A program made the position numbers and the translations under genes. From positions 1 through 64,000 of the forward strand of contig JAGWLO010000008.1 in NCBI GenBank assembly GCA_028872015.1: a stretch of DNA of 64,000 nt. The letters run 5' to 3'. The stretch comes from Burkholderiales bacterium (GTDB lineage: Bacteria > Pseudomonadota > Gammaproteobacteria > Burkholderiales > Burkholderiaceae_C). The notes below the pieces were generated by a model that made no database searches, was not told where the DNA came from, and was given only the letters and a program-made list of their open reading frames with translations. How positions within the stretch are numbered: the first letter of the stretch is position 1; the number at the start of each line of letters is the position of its first letter. Positions 17,801-25,832 of the stretch are shown here, in pieces.

Positions 17801-18338
17801 GCGCCGGCTGGCGGCCCTGGTCGATGTCTCGGGGCGCAACTGGGTCTACAAGCCGCTCACCGACGGCACCCGGCCGGTGGCGCCGGCGGCGCTGGCCGAG
17901 TTCCAGCGCGCGCAGCGCATCCGCGACGTGTTCTTCCGCAACGGCGGCAAGGTGCCCGCACTTCGCTTCGAGCTGAAGCTGGCCGAGATCGACCCCAGCC
18001 TGAAGGAGCTGGACATCGATATCGACGGCCAGGTGCAGAAGCTCACCGCGGGCGGGCCGTCGATCACGGTCGCGTGGCCGAGCCAGCGCGTGGCCTCCAC
18101 CATCCGGCTGGGCACCGGCCTGGGCGCCGCCGGCCCGCAGGTGGTCACCGAGGGCCCGTGGGCGCTGTTCCGCCTGTTCGACCGCTTCCAGGTGCAGCCC
18201 TCGGCCGTGCCCGAGAAGTTCAGCGTCATCCTCAACCTCGACGGCAAGCGGGCGCGGCTCGAGGTGCTGGCGGCCAGCGTCTTCAACCCGTTCCAGATGC
18301 CCGAGATCAAGCAGTTCCGCTGCCCGGCGGCGCTGTGA
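14835..18338 (+). CDS. tssM: TssM (IcmF) inner-membrane T6SS protein
   Basis: 1167 residues, full length. Two N-terminal membrane helices lie at about 11-35 and 45-65, and a third at about 450. Between them is a cytoplasmic NTPase domain with a Walker A GAPGSGKT at 133-140 and an IDTAGRY Walker B-like strand at 179-185. Not all TssM proteins keep the Walker A; this one does. The large C-terminal periplasmic part ends with a beta-sandwich that normally contacts TssJ (WALFRLFDRFQVQPS). The ATG overlaps the tssL stop by four bases, and the stop overlaps the tagF start (GTGA). No tssJ lipoprotein gene is seen in the window. Confidence 0.97.
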   Translation: MKRFLQWLLGPAVIGTLGLLALSALVWWVGPLVAIGAARPLDAVWARVLVLLLLWAAWIGRLAWQAWRRRRTNTVLLQGLGAGPSAASQEAQVLAARFNEAVLRLKAVRGRGWPGALGGGQYLYELPWYVFVGAPGSGKTTALRNAGLQFLLGDAAGAVQGVGGTRNCEWWFTQDAVLIDTAGRYATQESDKDVDASAWDNFLALLRKTRPRQPINGVLLTVNIQDLLQQGAAERQAHAAQLRARLHELGAKLGVRAPVYVLVTKADLIGGFNESFEALSKEDRDQVWGFTFAPDRPAGEDPIADFGVLYQQLQQRLVQQLVDRLEGERDVLRRSAIFAFPQEFAALQPLLGDFLALVFSGGGGLEQAPRVRGVYFTSGTQEGSPIDRVMGALGRAYGIDPRAAAIAPGRGKSFFLHRLLKEVVFAERGLGATNPVAVRRRRLLRAAALGAMALASVVLMAGWAISRARNLDQAAQVAARLPALRQAVAGLPPPANVDVAPLALPLAQVRDAAQVAGFDIAHPPLLNGLGLYQGDKLDAAAQIAYQRLLAKALVPRVASRLEERLRAANAGNLENAYEALKAYVMLYEPAHFDAQALKAWISIDWDANYASLAPEQRAQLDAHLDAMLALGPPHPTVPRDDALVASVRDMLAAYPLEYRIYSRIKRQYRAGELPDFTVAGAAGPNAAQVFERASGNPLTQGIPGLFTREGYRKYLLPAVQKTTPVLASEEPWVLGLKRDPARLRDATLGSAVTDKVRRLYFEDYIKTWDAYLADVRLVRLSDPARALAVARLLSAVDSPLVSYLRGVAEQTHLVQAPGALDKALGAAKANAAQLAGAAPVDVTGGGPLERMVDDHFAGIQRLVTGDPPPINDTVKLFGQLYAQLAAVDAAKKSQSPPPPPAAVEQVKIAAAQQPAAVRAMLDQLSAAAVGQSRGAELQGLSAELKPITDICNRSITGRYPFASGAKADVLPEDFGQMFGAGGLLDDFFQRRLAALVDVSGRNWVYKPLTDGTRPVAPAALAEFQRAQRIRDVFFRNGGKVPALRFELKLAEIDPSLKELDIDIDGQVQKLTAGGPSITVAWPSQRVASTIRLGTGLGAAGPQVVTEGPWALFRLFDRFQVQPSAVPEKFSVILNLDGKRARLEVLAASVFNPFQMPEIKQFRCPAAL

Positions 18339-19048
18339 CGGCCGCCAGGGTCGCGCCGGGCTGGCACGGCAAGCTGCCGTCGCTGGGCGACTTCGCAGCG
18401 CGTCGGCTCGACAGCGACTTCATCGAGCCCTGGGACGGCTGGCTCGCCCGCGGCCTGCAGGCCCTGCGCGACGCCGCGCCCGAGGCCTGGCTGGCCGCCT
18501 ACCTGGGCTCGCCGAGCTGGCGCTTCGTGCTCATGCCCGGCGTGTTGCCGGGGACGGCCGGGCGCCAGGGCTGGGCCGGGGTGCTGATGCCCTCGGTCGA
18601 CCGCGTGGGGCGCTACTTTCCGCTCACGCTGGTGCTGCCCTTGGGCAGCGGGCCGGCGACGACGCAGCAGATGAGCGGCCTGTGGCCCTGGTTGGGCCGT
18701 CTCGACGAGCTGGCGCGCGATGCGCTGTACGAGGACTGGACCGCCGAGCAGCTGGAAGCGCAGCTGGCGCAGTTGGCGTTGCCCGAGCTGGGCGCGCCCG
18801 GTGTCGCCCGCAGCCCGCCTGCGGCGGCCGAGCGCGCCGGCGACCTGGCCGAGGTGGCGCCCGGCGCCGCGGCCGACCCCGCGGCCTGGATCGGCGCGGC
18901 GGCGCAATCGGCCTGGGCCGCGCAGGCGGTTGGCTGCGCGTACTGGCATGCCTGCCCGGATGCGGGGCCGTCGCGCCTGCTCGTCTCGCGCGGGCTGCCG
19001 GCCGCTGCCGCGATGGCGCAGCTGCTCGGCGCTGCGGCCACAATGTGA
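18335..19048 (+). CDS. tagF: TagF T6SS accessory protein
   Basis: 237 residues from a GTG at 18335 that overlaps the tssM stop (GTGA). The N-terminus has the TagF signature: GWHGKLPSLGDFAARRLDSDF, then WRFVLMPGVLPGT, GVLMPSVDRVGRYFPLTL and CAYWHACPD near the end. TagF is a post-translational repressor; in Pseudomonas aeruginosa it holds back assembly and acts alongside the threonine phosphorylation pathway, possibly by binding the FHA protein. Its position between tssM and the kinase, in one coupled unit, fits a regulatory role. Some TagF proteins are fused to PppA; here they are separate. Confidence 0.93.
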   Translation: MTAARVAPGWHGKLPSLGDFAARRLDSDFIEPWDGWLARGLQALRDAAPEAWLAAYLGSPSWRFVLMPGVLPGTAGRQGWAGVLMPSVDRVGRYFPLTLVLPLGSGPATTQQMSGLWPWLGRLDELARDALYEDWTAEQLEAQLAQLALPELGAPGVARSPPAAAERAGDLAEVAPGAAADPAAWIGAAAQSAWAAQAVGCAYWHACPDAGPSRLLVSRGLPAAAAMAQLLGAAATM

Positions 19049-19105
19049 GCGGCGCATGCCTGCGCCCACTGCCTGCTGCCCACGCCCACCGCACGCCCGC
19101 CGGCC

Positions 19106-21022
19106 ATGACCTCCGACGCCAACGAAGACGACCGCACGGTGATCCGGCCGCTCCGCGCCGACGAGGCGAAGACCCAGGCCGGCGGCCCGCCGCCGGCGCA
19201 CGACGCGATGGCCGGCAACCTGCCCGTGGGCACGCGGCTGGGGGAGTTCGAGATCACCGCCCTCATCGGCGAGGGCGGCTTCGGCATCGTCTACCTCGCG
19301 CACGATCACTCGCTGCAGCGCCGCGTGGCGCTGAAGGAGTACATGCCCTCGTCGCTGGCCGCGCGCGCCGGCGGCAGCCAGGTGCAGGTGAAGAGCGCGC
19401 GCCATCGCGACACCTTCGAAGCCGGGCTGAAGAGCTTCATCAACGAAGCCCGCCTGCTGGCCAGCTTCGATCACCCGTCGCTGGTCAAGGTGTACCGATT
19501 CTGGGAGGCCAACGGCACCGCCTACATGGTGATGCCCTTCCTGGAGGGCACGACCCTGAAGGACGTGCTCAAGGCCCTGGACCGCCGGCCCGACGAAGCC
19601 TGGCTGCGCAGCCTGCTGGGGCCCCTGACCGAGGCACTGCTGGTGATCCACGGCGCGCAGTGCTACCACCGCGACATCGCCCCCGACAACGTGATGCTGC
19701 TGCCCAGCGTCAACCGCTGGCTGCTGCTCGATTTCGGTGCCGCGCGACGCGTCATCGGCGACATGACGCAGGCGTTGACGGTGATCCTGAAGCCGGGCTA
19801 TGCGCCGGTGGAGCAGTACGCCGAGATCCCGGGCATGAAGCAGGGCGCGTGGACCGACGTCTACGCGCTGGCCGCGGTGGTGTACTTCGCGATCACCGGA
19901 CGCACGCCACCGCCCTCGGTGGGTCGGCTGCTGAACGACACCTACGTGCCGCTGGTGGAATGCGCGGCCGGGCGCTACAGCGCAGGCTTCCTGGCGGCGA
20001 TCGACCATGCGCTGGCCGTGCGGCCCGAGGCCCGCACCCAGAGCATCGGCGAACTGCGCCAGGCACTGGGGCTGGCCCACGTGACGTTCGACGTCTACAG
20101 CACGCAGCCGCTGCCGGTGGGCATCGAGTTGCCCGAACGCGCGCAGGGTCTGGCCGCCCCGCCGATCACGCCGACCGCCCTGCGGCCGCCGTTACCGGCC
20201 TCGCCCTCTTCCCCGCCCGTACCGCCGCCAGCCGCCGTGGCCGCGTCGATGCTTGCGCAGGAGGGTCCGGTGCCGCGTGCGGCGAGTCCCGCGGCCGCCA
20301 GGGGCGCCGGCGCCTTGGTCGGCGCCGGGGCCGCGGCGGTGCTGCTGGGTGCGCTCGGCTTCGGCGCCTACAAGCTGCTCGCACCCGCGCCGCGTCCGCC
20401 GGCCCCCGCGGTGGCGGCCGCGCCGCCGCTGACGTCGGCGCCTGCTGCCCCGACGGCTGAACCCGCACCCGCACCCACGCCCGCACCCGCAACGCCCCCC
20501 GCCGCCTTCGACGTCGGCCACGAATTCGAGCGTGTGCTGGAAGGGCAGGCCAGCGGCTACAACGTGCAGCTGCGTACCAACCGCCAGAGCTACCGCATCG
20601 GCAAGGACGAGCTGCGATTCAGCGTGCTGGCGGCCCGCGCCGGCTACCTGTATGTCTTCGTCTACGGCGCGGACAAGACGCTCACGCAGCTCTACCCGAA
20701 CGCGAACTCGGGCCCGGTGCGCGTGGTGCCGGGGCAGATGCTGACGCTGCCGCGCGGGTCACAGGAGTACTGGTTGGCCGCCGACCCGCCGGGGCCCGAG
20801 GAAGTGCTGGTGATGGTCTCGCCGCTGAAGCGCGACCTGGGCGCGCTGCACCCGCGCCAGGAAGGCTTCGTCACCGTCTATCCCACCGGCGCCGCGGCTG
20901 CGGCGCAGGCCAGCGTGGGCGGGGCGGCGCCGGCGCTGGCCGGGCGCGTCGTCTGCCCCGCCAGCGGTGCCTGCGACGCCAGCTACGGGGCGGCGCTGGC
21001 CAAGGTCGAGATCGTCCGGTGA
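19106..21022 (+). CDS. ppkA: PpkA-type Ser/Thr kinase with C-terminal DUF4384-like domain
   Basis: 638 residues. Kinase domain about 45-340: glycine loop GEGGFG 55-60, VALKEYMP with Lys77, catalytic loop HRDIAPDN at 188-195 (Ala in place of the usual Lys after HRDI), and DFGAAR at 209-214. A Pro/Ala linker leads to one membrane helix at about 398-418. The extracytoplasmic end (about 470-600: FSVLAARAGYLYVFVYGAD, LTLPRG, EEVLVMVS) looks like DUF4384. PpkA-type kinases start T6SS assembly by phosphorylating a threonine read by the FHA protein. The N-terminus holds DDRTVIRP (Thr11), the same motif as in TssL, a likely autophosphorylation or docking site. Its stop overlaps greB (GTGA). Confidence 0.93.
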   Translation: MTSDANEDDRTVIRPLRADEAKTQAGGPPPAHDAMAGNLPVGTRLGEFEITALIGEGGFGIVYLAHDHSLQRRVALKEYMPSSLAARAGGSQVQVKSARHRDTFEAGLKSFINEARLLASFDHPSLVKVYRFWEANGTAYMVMPFLEGTTLKDVLKALDRRPDEAWLRSLLGPLTEALLVIHGAQCYHRDIAPDNVMLLPSVNRWLLLDFGAARRVIGDMTQALTVILKPGYAPVEQYAEIPGMKQGAWTDVYALAAVVYFAITGRTPPPSVGRLLNDTYVPLVECAAGRYSAGFLAAIDHALAVRPEARTQSIGELRQALGLAHVTFDVYSTQPLPVGIELPERAQGLAAPPITPTALRPPLPASPSSPPVPPPAAVAASMLAQEGPVPRAASPAAARGAGALVGAGAAAVLLGALGFGAYKLLAPAPRPPAPAVAAAPPLTSAPAAPTAEPAPAPTPAPATPPAAFDVGHEFERVLEGQASGYNVQLRTNRQSYRIGKDELRFSVLAARAGYLYVFVYGADKTLTQLYPNANSGPVRVVPGQMLTLPRGSQEYWLAADPPGPEEVLVMVSPLKRDLGALHPRQEGFVTVYPTGAAAAAQASVGGAAPALAGRVVCPASGACDASYGAALAKVEIVR

Positions 21023-21606
21023 ACAAGGCTTTCGTGAAGGAGGCCTCGGACGGTGAAGGCGAGGGCGACGATGAGGTGCCCGGCCTGCCGCCCTTGCCCG
21101 CCGGCAGCCGCAACTACCTCACGCCGGCCGGCTGGCGGCGCCTGCGCGCCGAGCTGATGACGCTGCTGGACGTGGAGCGGCCGAAGATGGTCGAGACCGT
21201 CTCCTGGGCGGCCAAGAACGGCGACCGCAGCGAGAACGGCGACTACCTGTACGGCAAGAAGCGCCTGCGCGAGATCGACCGCCGCATCCGCTTCCTGACC
21301 CAGCGCCTGGACATCGCCGAGGTGGCCGATCCGTCGCTGCACCACGGCAGCGACCAGGTGTACTTCGGGGCCACGGTCACCTACGCCACGGCGCGCGGCG
21401 AACGCACGATCACGATCAAGGGCATCGACGAGGCCGACAGCCTGCAGGGCGAGGTGAGCTGGATCGCCCCGGTCGCGCGCGCGCTGCTGAAGGCCCGCGT
21501 GGGCGACGAGGTGTCGCTGGTGACGCCGCAGGGCCTGGAGACGCTCGAGATCCTGCGCGTGCACTACCCGGCCGAGCCCGACCGCGGCCCCGACGCCGCG
21601 GCCTGA
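21019..21606 (+). CDS. greB: Transcription elongation factor GreB
   Basis: 195 residues. GreB enters the RNA polymerase secondary channel and helps it cleave backtracked transcripts. The coiled-coil domain starts at NYLTPAGWRRLRAEL near 33 and holds the NGDRSENGDYLYGKKRLREIDRR segment with the acidic tip residues (D, E of GDRSENGDY). The C-terminal FKBP-like domain follows (VYFGATVTYA, EADSLQGEVSW). The GTG start at 21019 overlaps the stop of the T6SS kinase gene by four bases. The N-terminus MNKAFVKE is typical for betaproteobacterial GreB, so this start is preferred. The housekeeping gene is thus coupled to the end of the secretion operon. Confidence 0.95.
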   Translation: MNKAFVKEASDGEGEGDDEVPGLPPLPAGSRNYLTPAGWRRLRAELMTLLDVERPKMVETVSWAAKNGDRSENGDYLYGKKRLREIDRRIRFLTQRLDIAEVADPSLHHGSDQVYFGATVTYATARGERTITIKGIDEADSLQGEVSWIAPVARALLKARVGDEVSLVTPQGLETLEILRVHYPAEPDRGPDAAA

Positions 21607-21636
21607 GCGCCGACCCCGGGCGGGTCGCGGCTCAGG
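21602..21636. terminator. Hairpin between convergent greB and spoT
   Basis: CCTGAGC (21602-21608) pairs with GCTCAGG (21630-21636), with a second inner stem CGACCC (21611-21616) and GGGTCG (21622-21627). The stem overlaps both stop codons. No T-tract follows on either strand, so this may be a weak bidirectional terminator or only an mRNA-end hairpin. Confidence 0.4.
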
Positions 21637-23923
21637 TCAGCCGGTGGCGCGACACCCGCAGCACCACCGGCGAGCGGCGCAGCGCCCGCAGCACCTCGGC
21701 GTAGTGCACGCGGTCGCGCACGCTGACCAGCAGTCGCAGCTCGCTCGTCTCTTCCACCGCCTCGGGGTCCATGTCGAGATGCGTGATGTCGGCCTCGGAC
21801 AGGCTGATCGCCGAGGCCACCTGCGCCAGCACGCCCTTGCCGTTGCGCACCAGCACCGACAGGCTGGTCTCGAAGGTGCGGGTCAGCTCGTCGGCCCATT
21901 CGACCTGCATCCAGCGCTCGCTGTCGCGTTCGAACCGGCGCTTGCCGGTGGGGCAATCGGCGGTGTGAACGAGCAGCCCCTCGCCGCGGCCGAGGTAGCC
22001 CACGATCGCGTCGCCCGGGATCGGCCGGCAGCACGGCGCGAGCTGGATCGAGGCGCCCTCGCTGCCGTCGACGAAGACCACGCCCTGCGTCGGCGTGCTG
22101 TCGTCGTGGGCGTAGCGGCCGAGCGTGAGCGTGACCGCATCGGGCTTGATGCCGCGCTCGCCCATCAGCTGCGCCAGCCGCTTGGCCACGATGGTGGCGA
22201 TCTTGCGGCCCAGGCCGATGTCGACCATCAGCTCGCTGCGGTTGCGGTTGCCGCTCCAGCGCGTGAGCTGCTGCCACAGCGCCGCGGCCGTGGCGTCGGC
22301 GGGGTCGGAGGAGGGTGTCTGCAGGCCTTCGGCGCGCAGCGCCTGCGTGAGCAGCCGCTCGCCCAGGGCGCGCGACTCGTCGCTCTCCATCGTCTTGAGG
22401 TGATGGCGGATCTTGGAGCGCGCGCGCCCCGTGCGCACCATGCTCAGCCAGGCCGGGTTGGGGCGCGCGCCGGGCGCGGTGATGATCTCGACCACGTCGC
22501 CGCTCTTGAGCTCGGTGCGCAGCGCCACCGGCTCGCCGTTGACCTTGGCCGCCACCATGTGCTGGCCCACGTCGGAATGGATGGCGTAGGCGAAGTCCAC
22601 CGGCGTGGCGCCTCGCGGCAGGGCCAGGATCTTGCTGCGCGGCGTGAACACGTAGACCGCGTCGGGGTGCAGGTCGATCTTGACGTGCTCCAGGAACTCG
22701 GCCGAGTCTCGTGTCTCGTCCTGGATGTCGAGCAGGCTTTGCAGCCAAATCGCCGACAGGCGCTGCGCATCGGCGGCCGGGTTGCCCTTGTCGCCGGCCC
22801 GGTCCTTGTAGATCCAGTGCGCGGCGATGCCCTTCTCGGCCACCGCGTGCATGGCCTCGGTGCGCATCTGGAACTCGACCGGCGTGCCCAGCGGGCTGAC
22901 CAGCGTCGTGTGCAGGCTCTGGTAGCCGTTGGCCTTGGGGATGGCGATGTAGTCCTTGAAGCGGCCCGGCACCGGCTTGTACAGCTGGTGCAGCACGCCC
23001 AGGGCGAGGTAGCAGTCGGTGAGCGTGGGCACGACGACGCGGAAGCCGAAGATGTCGCTCACCTGGGCGAAGCCGGCGTGCTTCTCGCGCATCTTCTGGT
23101 AGATGGAGTAGATGGTCTTTTCTCGCCCGCTCACCTCGACCTTGATCTTGTGCCGCGCGAAGGCGCGCTCCACGTCTTGCTGGACGCGCTCGACGATGTC
23201 GCGCCGGTGGCCGCGCGCGCGCTGCACCGCCTTGGCCAGCGCGCCGAAGCGCCAGGGGCACAGCAGCTCGAAGCAGCGCTCCTGGAGCTCGCGGTAGATC
23301 TGGTTCAGGCCCAGCCGGTGCGCGATCGGGGCGTAGATCTCGAGCGTCTCGCGCGCGATGCGCTGGCGCTTGTCGCTCGCCATCGCCTGCATCGTGCGCA
23401 TGTTGTGCAGCCGGTCGGCGAGCTTGATCAGGATCACGCGCACGTCGCGCGCCATCGCCAGCAGCATCTTGCGGAACGACTCGGCCTGGCTCTCCTCGCG
23501 CGTGCTGAAGTGCAGCCGGTCGAGCTTGGTCAGGCCGTCGACGAGTTCGGCCGTGGGCACGCCGAACTTCTCGATCAACTCGGTCTTGGTGACGCCCTGG
23601 TCCTCGATCGTGTCGTGCAGCAGCGCGGCCATGATGGCCTGGCCGTCGAGCCGCCAGTCGGCGCACACGCCGGCCACCGCGATCGGGTGCGTGATGTAGG
23701 GCTCGCCGCTGGTGCGGAACTGGCCCAGGTGGGCGGCGTCGCTGAATCTGTAGGCCTCGCGCACCAGCTTCAGGTCGGCCTTGCCCAGGTAGGACAGCTT
23801 GTCGGTCAGTTCGGCGAACGAAGAGATCTCGGGCGGCGCCGGCGTCTCGCGCAGCATGGGCGCGCGCTGCAGCCCCTGCAGCGCCGAGGGCAGCAGGTCG
23901 GCGGCGAACGAACGCAGGCTCAT
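21632..23923 (-). CDS. spoT: Bifunctional (p)ppGpp synthetase/hydrolase (SpoT/Rel)
   Basis: 763 residues. The N-terminal HD hydrolase is intact (PYITHPIAVAGV near 77, ALLHDTIEDQG near 99), so it can degrade (p)ppGpp. The synthetase domain follows (FGFRVVVPTLTDCYLALG, FKDYIAIPKANGYQSLHTTLV near 320), then TGS (VYVFTPRSKILALPRGATPVDFAYAIHSDVG), a conserved zinc-finger-like helix region with CCRPIPGD near 617, and a C-terminal ACT/RRM domain (LLVSVRDRVHYAEVLRAL). This enzyme sets the stringent-response alarmone level. It is the last gene of the gmk-rpoZ-spoT run; a hairpin lies between it and rpoZ. It converges on greB. Confidence 0.96.
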   Translation of the reverse strand: MSLRSFAADLLPSALQGLQRAPMLRETPAPPEISSFAELTDKLSYLGKADLKLVREAYRFSDAAHLGQFRTSGEPYITHPIAVAGVCADWRLDGQAIMAALLHDTIEDQGVTKTELIEKFGVPTAELVDGLTKLDRLHFSTREESQAESFRKMLLAMARDVRVILIKLADRLHNMRTMQAMASDKRQRIARETLEIYAPIAHRLGLNQIYRELQERCFELLCPWRFGALAKAVQRARGHRRDIVERVQQDVERAFARHKIKVEVSGREKTIYSIYQKMREKHAGFAQVSDIFGFRVVVPTLTDCYLALGVLHQLYKPVPGRFKDYIAIPKANGYQSLHTTLVSPLGTPVEFQMRTEAMHAVAEKGIAAHWIYKDRAGDKGNPAADAQRLSAIWLQSLLDIQDETRDSAEFLEHVKIDLHPDAVYVFTPRSKILALPRGATPVDFAYAIHSDVGQHMVAAKVNGEPVALRTELKSGDVVEIITAPGARPNPAWLSMVRTGRARSKIRHHLKTMESDESRALGERLLTQALRAEGLQTPSSDPADATAAALWQQLTRWSGNRNRSELMVDIGLGRKIATIVAKRLAQLMGERGIKPDAVTLTLGRYAHDDSTPTQGVVFVDGSEGASIQLAPCCRPIPGDAIVGYLGRGEGLLVHTADCPTGKRRFERDSERWMQVEWADELTRTFETSLSVLVRNGKGVLAQVASAISLSEADITHLDMDPEAVEETSELRLLVSVRDRVHYAEVLRALRRSPVVLRVSRHRLT

Positions 23924-23992
23924 GGGGTGAATTTAGCGCGGTTCGCGCGCCGCTCCGGTGCGCGGGGCGAATCGGCTGCACCGCCGACGCCC

Positions 23993-24034
23993 AAAAGCGC
24001 GCGGGCGCCCGGCCGCATCGACCGGGCGCCCGCG
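23993..24034 (-). terminator. Rho-independent terminator or attenuator after rpoZ
   Basis: A perfect 12-bp stem (24001-24012 with 24022-24033, extended by one pair) encloses a nine-base loop. Read on the minus strand it is followed within three bases by TTTT (23994-23997). It sits between rpoZ and spoT, so it may reduce read-through into spoT. Confidence 0.65.
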
Positions 24035-24056
24035 GGCGCTGGGGTTCAAGGCAGGG

Positions 24057-24260
24057 TCAGATCGGCACCTTGCGCAGCATCTCCAGGCCGATCTCGCCGG
24101 CGGCGATCTCGCGCAGGGCGGTCACGCCAGGCTTGTTCTTGGTCTCGATCTTCGGTGCGTGGCCCTGGCTGAGCATGCGCGCGCGGTAGGTGGCGGCCAG
24201 CACGAGCTGGAAGCGGTTGGGAATCTTGACGAGGCAGTCTTCGACGGTGATGCGGGCCAT
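24057..24260 (-). CDS. rpoZ: RNA polymerase omega subunit
   Basis: 67 residues, the betaproteobacterial omega length. The sequence begins [28 protein letters not shown] in the family pattern, and continues with [16 protein letters not shown]. Omega binds the beta-prime subunit and helps fold and stabilise RNA polymerase; in proteobacteria it is also part of the (p)ppGpp binding site. The gene follows gmk by 28 bases and precedes spoT by 133 bases, linking it to alarmone metabolism. It lies 0.7 kb from the left end of the island at 24957. Confidence 0.96.
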   Translation of the reverse strand: MARITVEDCLVKIPNRFQLVLAATYRARMLSQGHAPKIETKNKPGVTALREIAAGEIGLEMLRKVPI

Positions 24261-24288
24261 GGGTGCCTTCGTGAGCGGGAGCGTGGAG

Positions 24289-24909
24289 TCAGATCAGGCC
24301 GAGTGCAGCGAACACCTGCGATCGGTTGCGCGCCTGGGCGGCGTACTTCAGGCGCTGCGAGTGAACGACCGTCTTGAGGTCGAAGAGCGCCGTCTCGAAC
24401 AAGCTGTTGATGATAACAAAGTCGAAGTGCCGGGCCTGGGCCACCTCGTGGCGGCCGTTGGCCAGGCGGGTGGCGATGACCTCGGGGTGGTCTTCGCCGC
24501 GCCGGTTCAGGCGCTGCGCCAGTTCGTCCCAGCTCGGCGGCAGGATGAAGATCAGCACCGCGTGCGGGAACAGGCGCTTGATCTGCAGCGCGCCCTGCCA
24601 GTCGATCTCGAGCACCACGTCGTCGCCGTGCGCCAGCCGCTCCTCGATCGCCTTGCGGCTGGTGCCGTACAGGTGGCCATGGACTTCGGCATGTTCGAAG
24701 AACTCGTGCCGTCCGATCATGACGCGAAACTCGGGTTCGTCGATGAACCAGTACTCGCGCCCGTGAACCTCCTGCCCGCGCGGCGCGCGCGTGGTGTGCG
24801 AGACCGAAACCGCGAGCCGCGAGTCGAGCTCGAGCAGCGCCTTCACGAGGCTGGACTTGCCGGTGCCGCTGGGCGCGGCGACGCAGAACAGGTTGCCGGG
24901 GGTTTCCAT
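24289..24909 (-). CDS. gmk: Guanylate kinase
   Basis: 206 residues from ATG 24909, which has GGAG about nine bases upstream; a GTG at 24924 would add five residues. It converts GMP and ATP to GDP and ADP. The P-loop is APSGTGKS at 12-19, followed by [19 protein letters not shown] in the GMP-binding region, then [12 protein letters not shown], and a C-terminal FDFVIIN strand. In most proteobacteria yicC lies directly upstream of gmk. Here a 16.4-kb element sits between them, with its left repeat 48 bases before the ATG, so the native upstream region has been replaced by island DNA. Confidence 0.96.
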   Translation of the reverse strand: METPGNLFCVAAPSGTGKSSLVKALLELDSRLAVSVSHTTRAPRGQEVHGREYWFIDEPEFRVMIGRHEFFEHAEVHGHLYGTSRKAIEERLAHGDDVVLEIDWQGALQIKRLFPHAVLIFILPPSWDELAQRLNRRGEDHPEVIATRLANGRHEVAQARHFDFVIINSLFETALFDLKTVVHSQRLKYAAQARNRSQVFAALGLI

Positions 24910-24956
24910 CGCGGGATTCTCCACGAACGAGGCTTTCCGCGGACCGGGCGCGGATT

Positions 24957-24978
24957 ACTCGATGTTCTGCACCTGCTC
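24957..24978. other. attL: left copy of the 22-bp attachment repeat
   Basis: Identical over 22 bases to 41340-41361. On the minus strand it spells the codons for EQVQNIE, the YicC C-terminus, and runs into a TAA stop at 24955-24957. It is therefore the original end of yicC left behind next to gmk. Confidence 0.9.
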
Positions 24979-25034
24979 AGGGAGATCGGGCGGGAAGGCG
25001 CATGGATGCTGGATTTCCGGGATCGCGGTCGCTG

Positions 25035-25056
25035 GCGGGTACACGTGTGGGTACAT
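25035..25056 (+). repeat. Left pair of putative integrase arm sites
   Basis: GGGTACAC (25037-25044) and GGGTACAT (25049-25056) are spaced 12 bases start to start. The same pair with the same spacing occurs near the right end at 41210-41229. Both are followed by a GAAAT run. The 24979-25145 end segment holds nothing else that I can name. Confidence 0.6.
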
Positions 25057-25145
25057 AAGAAATCGGGGCTGGAGCAGATGTCGGCTCCGTACAACAGACT
25101 GTGCCATGAGATCGGTCCCGGCTGCTGGCTGACGGGCGCCGCGCA

Positions 25146-25832
25146 TCACGTATCGCCCCTGACTGTCGGCGCAACCAGCGGGGGCAGGCAGTCGGCGAAG
25201 CGCGGCTGAATCTTGCTCATGCGCTTGGCCAGGGTCTCGTCCCCCGACAGGATAGCCAGGAGCATGCCAGCCATCGTGTAGAGCCCGTTGGAGCTGCGCA
25301 CTACGTTGGCGAGCAGCTCGACTGGGTAGCCCGTCAGGCCTCGCTGGATGGCGTGGATGCCGCCGTGCACGAAGGAGTGCAGGGCCGGTGCGTTCACGTC
25401 TTTGACGTGGGTGAGCATCTCGACTGCGCCGAGCGGCGCCTTGCCGACGATCTCGTCAAGCATCGTCTTGGCCATCGGCAGCTTGGCGGCGGCCTTCTCT
25501 GCAGCGGCATCGAGTGGGGCGACCAGGCGGTCGATCTGTTCATCGGTTGCGGCGTAAAGCAGCCACGCGGCTCGCGTCAGAGCCTCATGTTGCAGCCGCA
25601 TCATGCTGATGCCTGCCGTGGGCAGAGGTTGAGCCAACAAGGTCCGCAGTGCTACGCCATGTTCCATCGAGGTCTGCGCAGCCGACAGGGTGACGAGCGT
25701 CCGCGTCGAGTCGTCGTGCAGTCGGAGCTCCTCGCCGCCCAGCATGCGGTTCAGCTCGCGCGCCAGATCGCCCGAGCGATCCAACAAGCGCCCCAGATCA
25801 CCGAACGTCGCTGTCATCGCTTCTCGCGTCAC
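25146..25832 (-). CDS. Uncharacterised helical island protein
   Basis: 228 residues from a GTG at 25832 that overlaps the preceding stop (GTGA); an ATG at 25817 would give 223 residues. No family recognised with certainty. The protein is almost wholly helical, with HDDSTRTLVTLSAAQ near 40, MMRLQHEALTRAAWLLYAA near 75-93, and SFVHGGIHAIQRG near 150. The histidines of LQHEAL and FVHGGIH recall a small all-helical binding or catalytic fold but no known motif is complete. It is the last gene of a four-gene minus-strand run (29254 to 25146) that includes two nuclease-like proteins, and is the island gene nearest gmk. Confidence 0.8.
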   Translation of the reverse strand: MTREAMTATFGDLGRLLDRSGDLARELNRMLGGEELRLHDDSTRTLVTLSAAQTSMEHGVALRTLLAQPLPTAGISMMRLQHEALTRAAWLLYAATDEQIDRLVAPLDAAAEKAAAKLPMAKTMLDEIVGKAPLGAVEMLTHVKDVNAPALHSFVHGGIHAIQRGLTGYPVELLANVVRSSNGLYTMAGMLLAILSGDETLAKRMSKIQPRFADCLPPLVAPTVRGDT

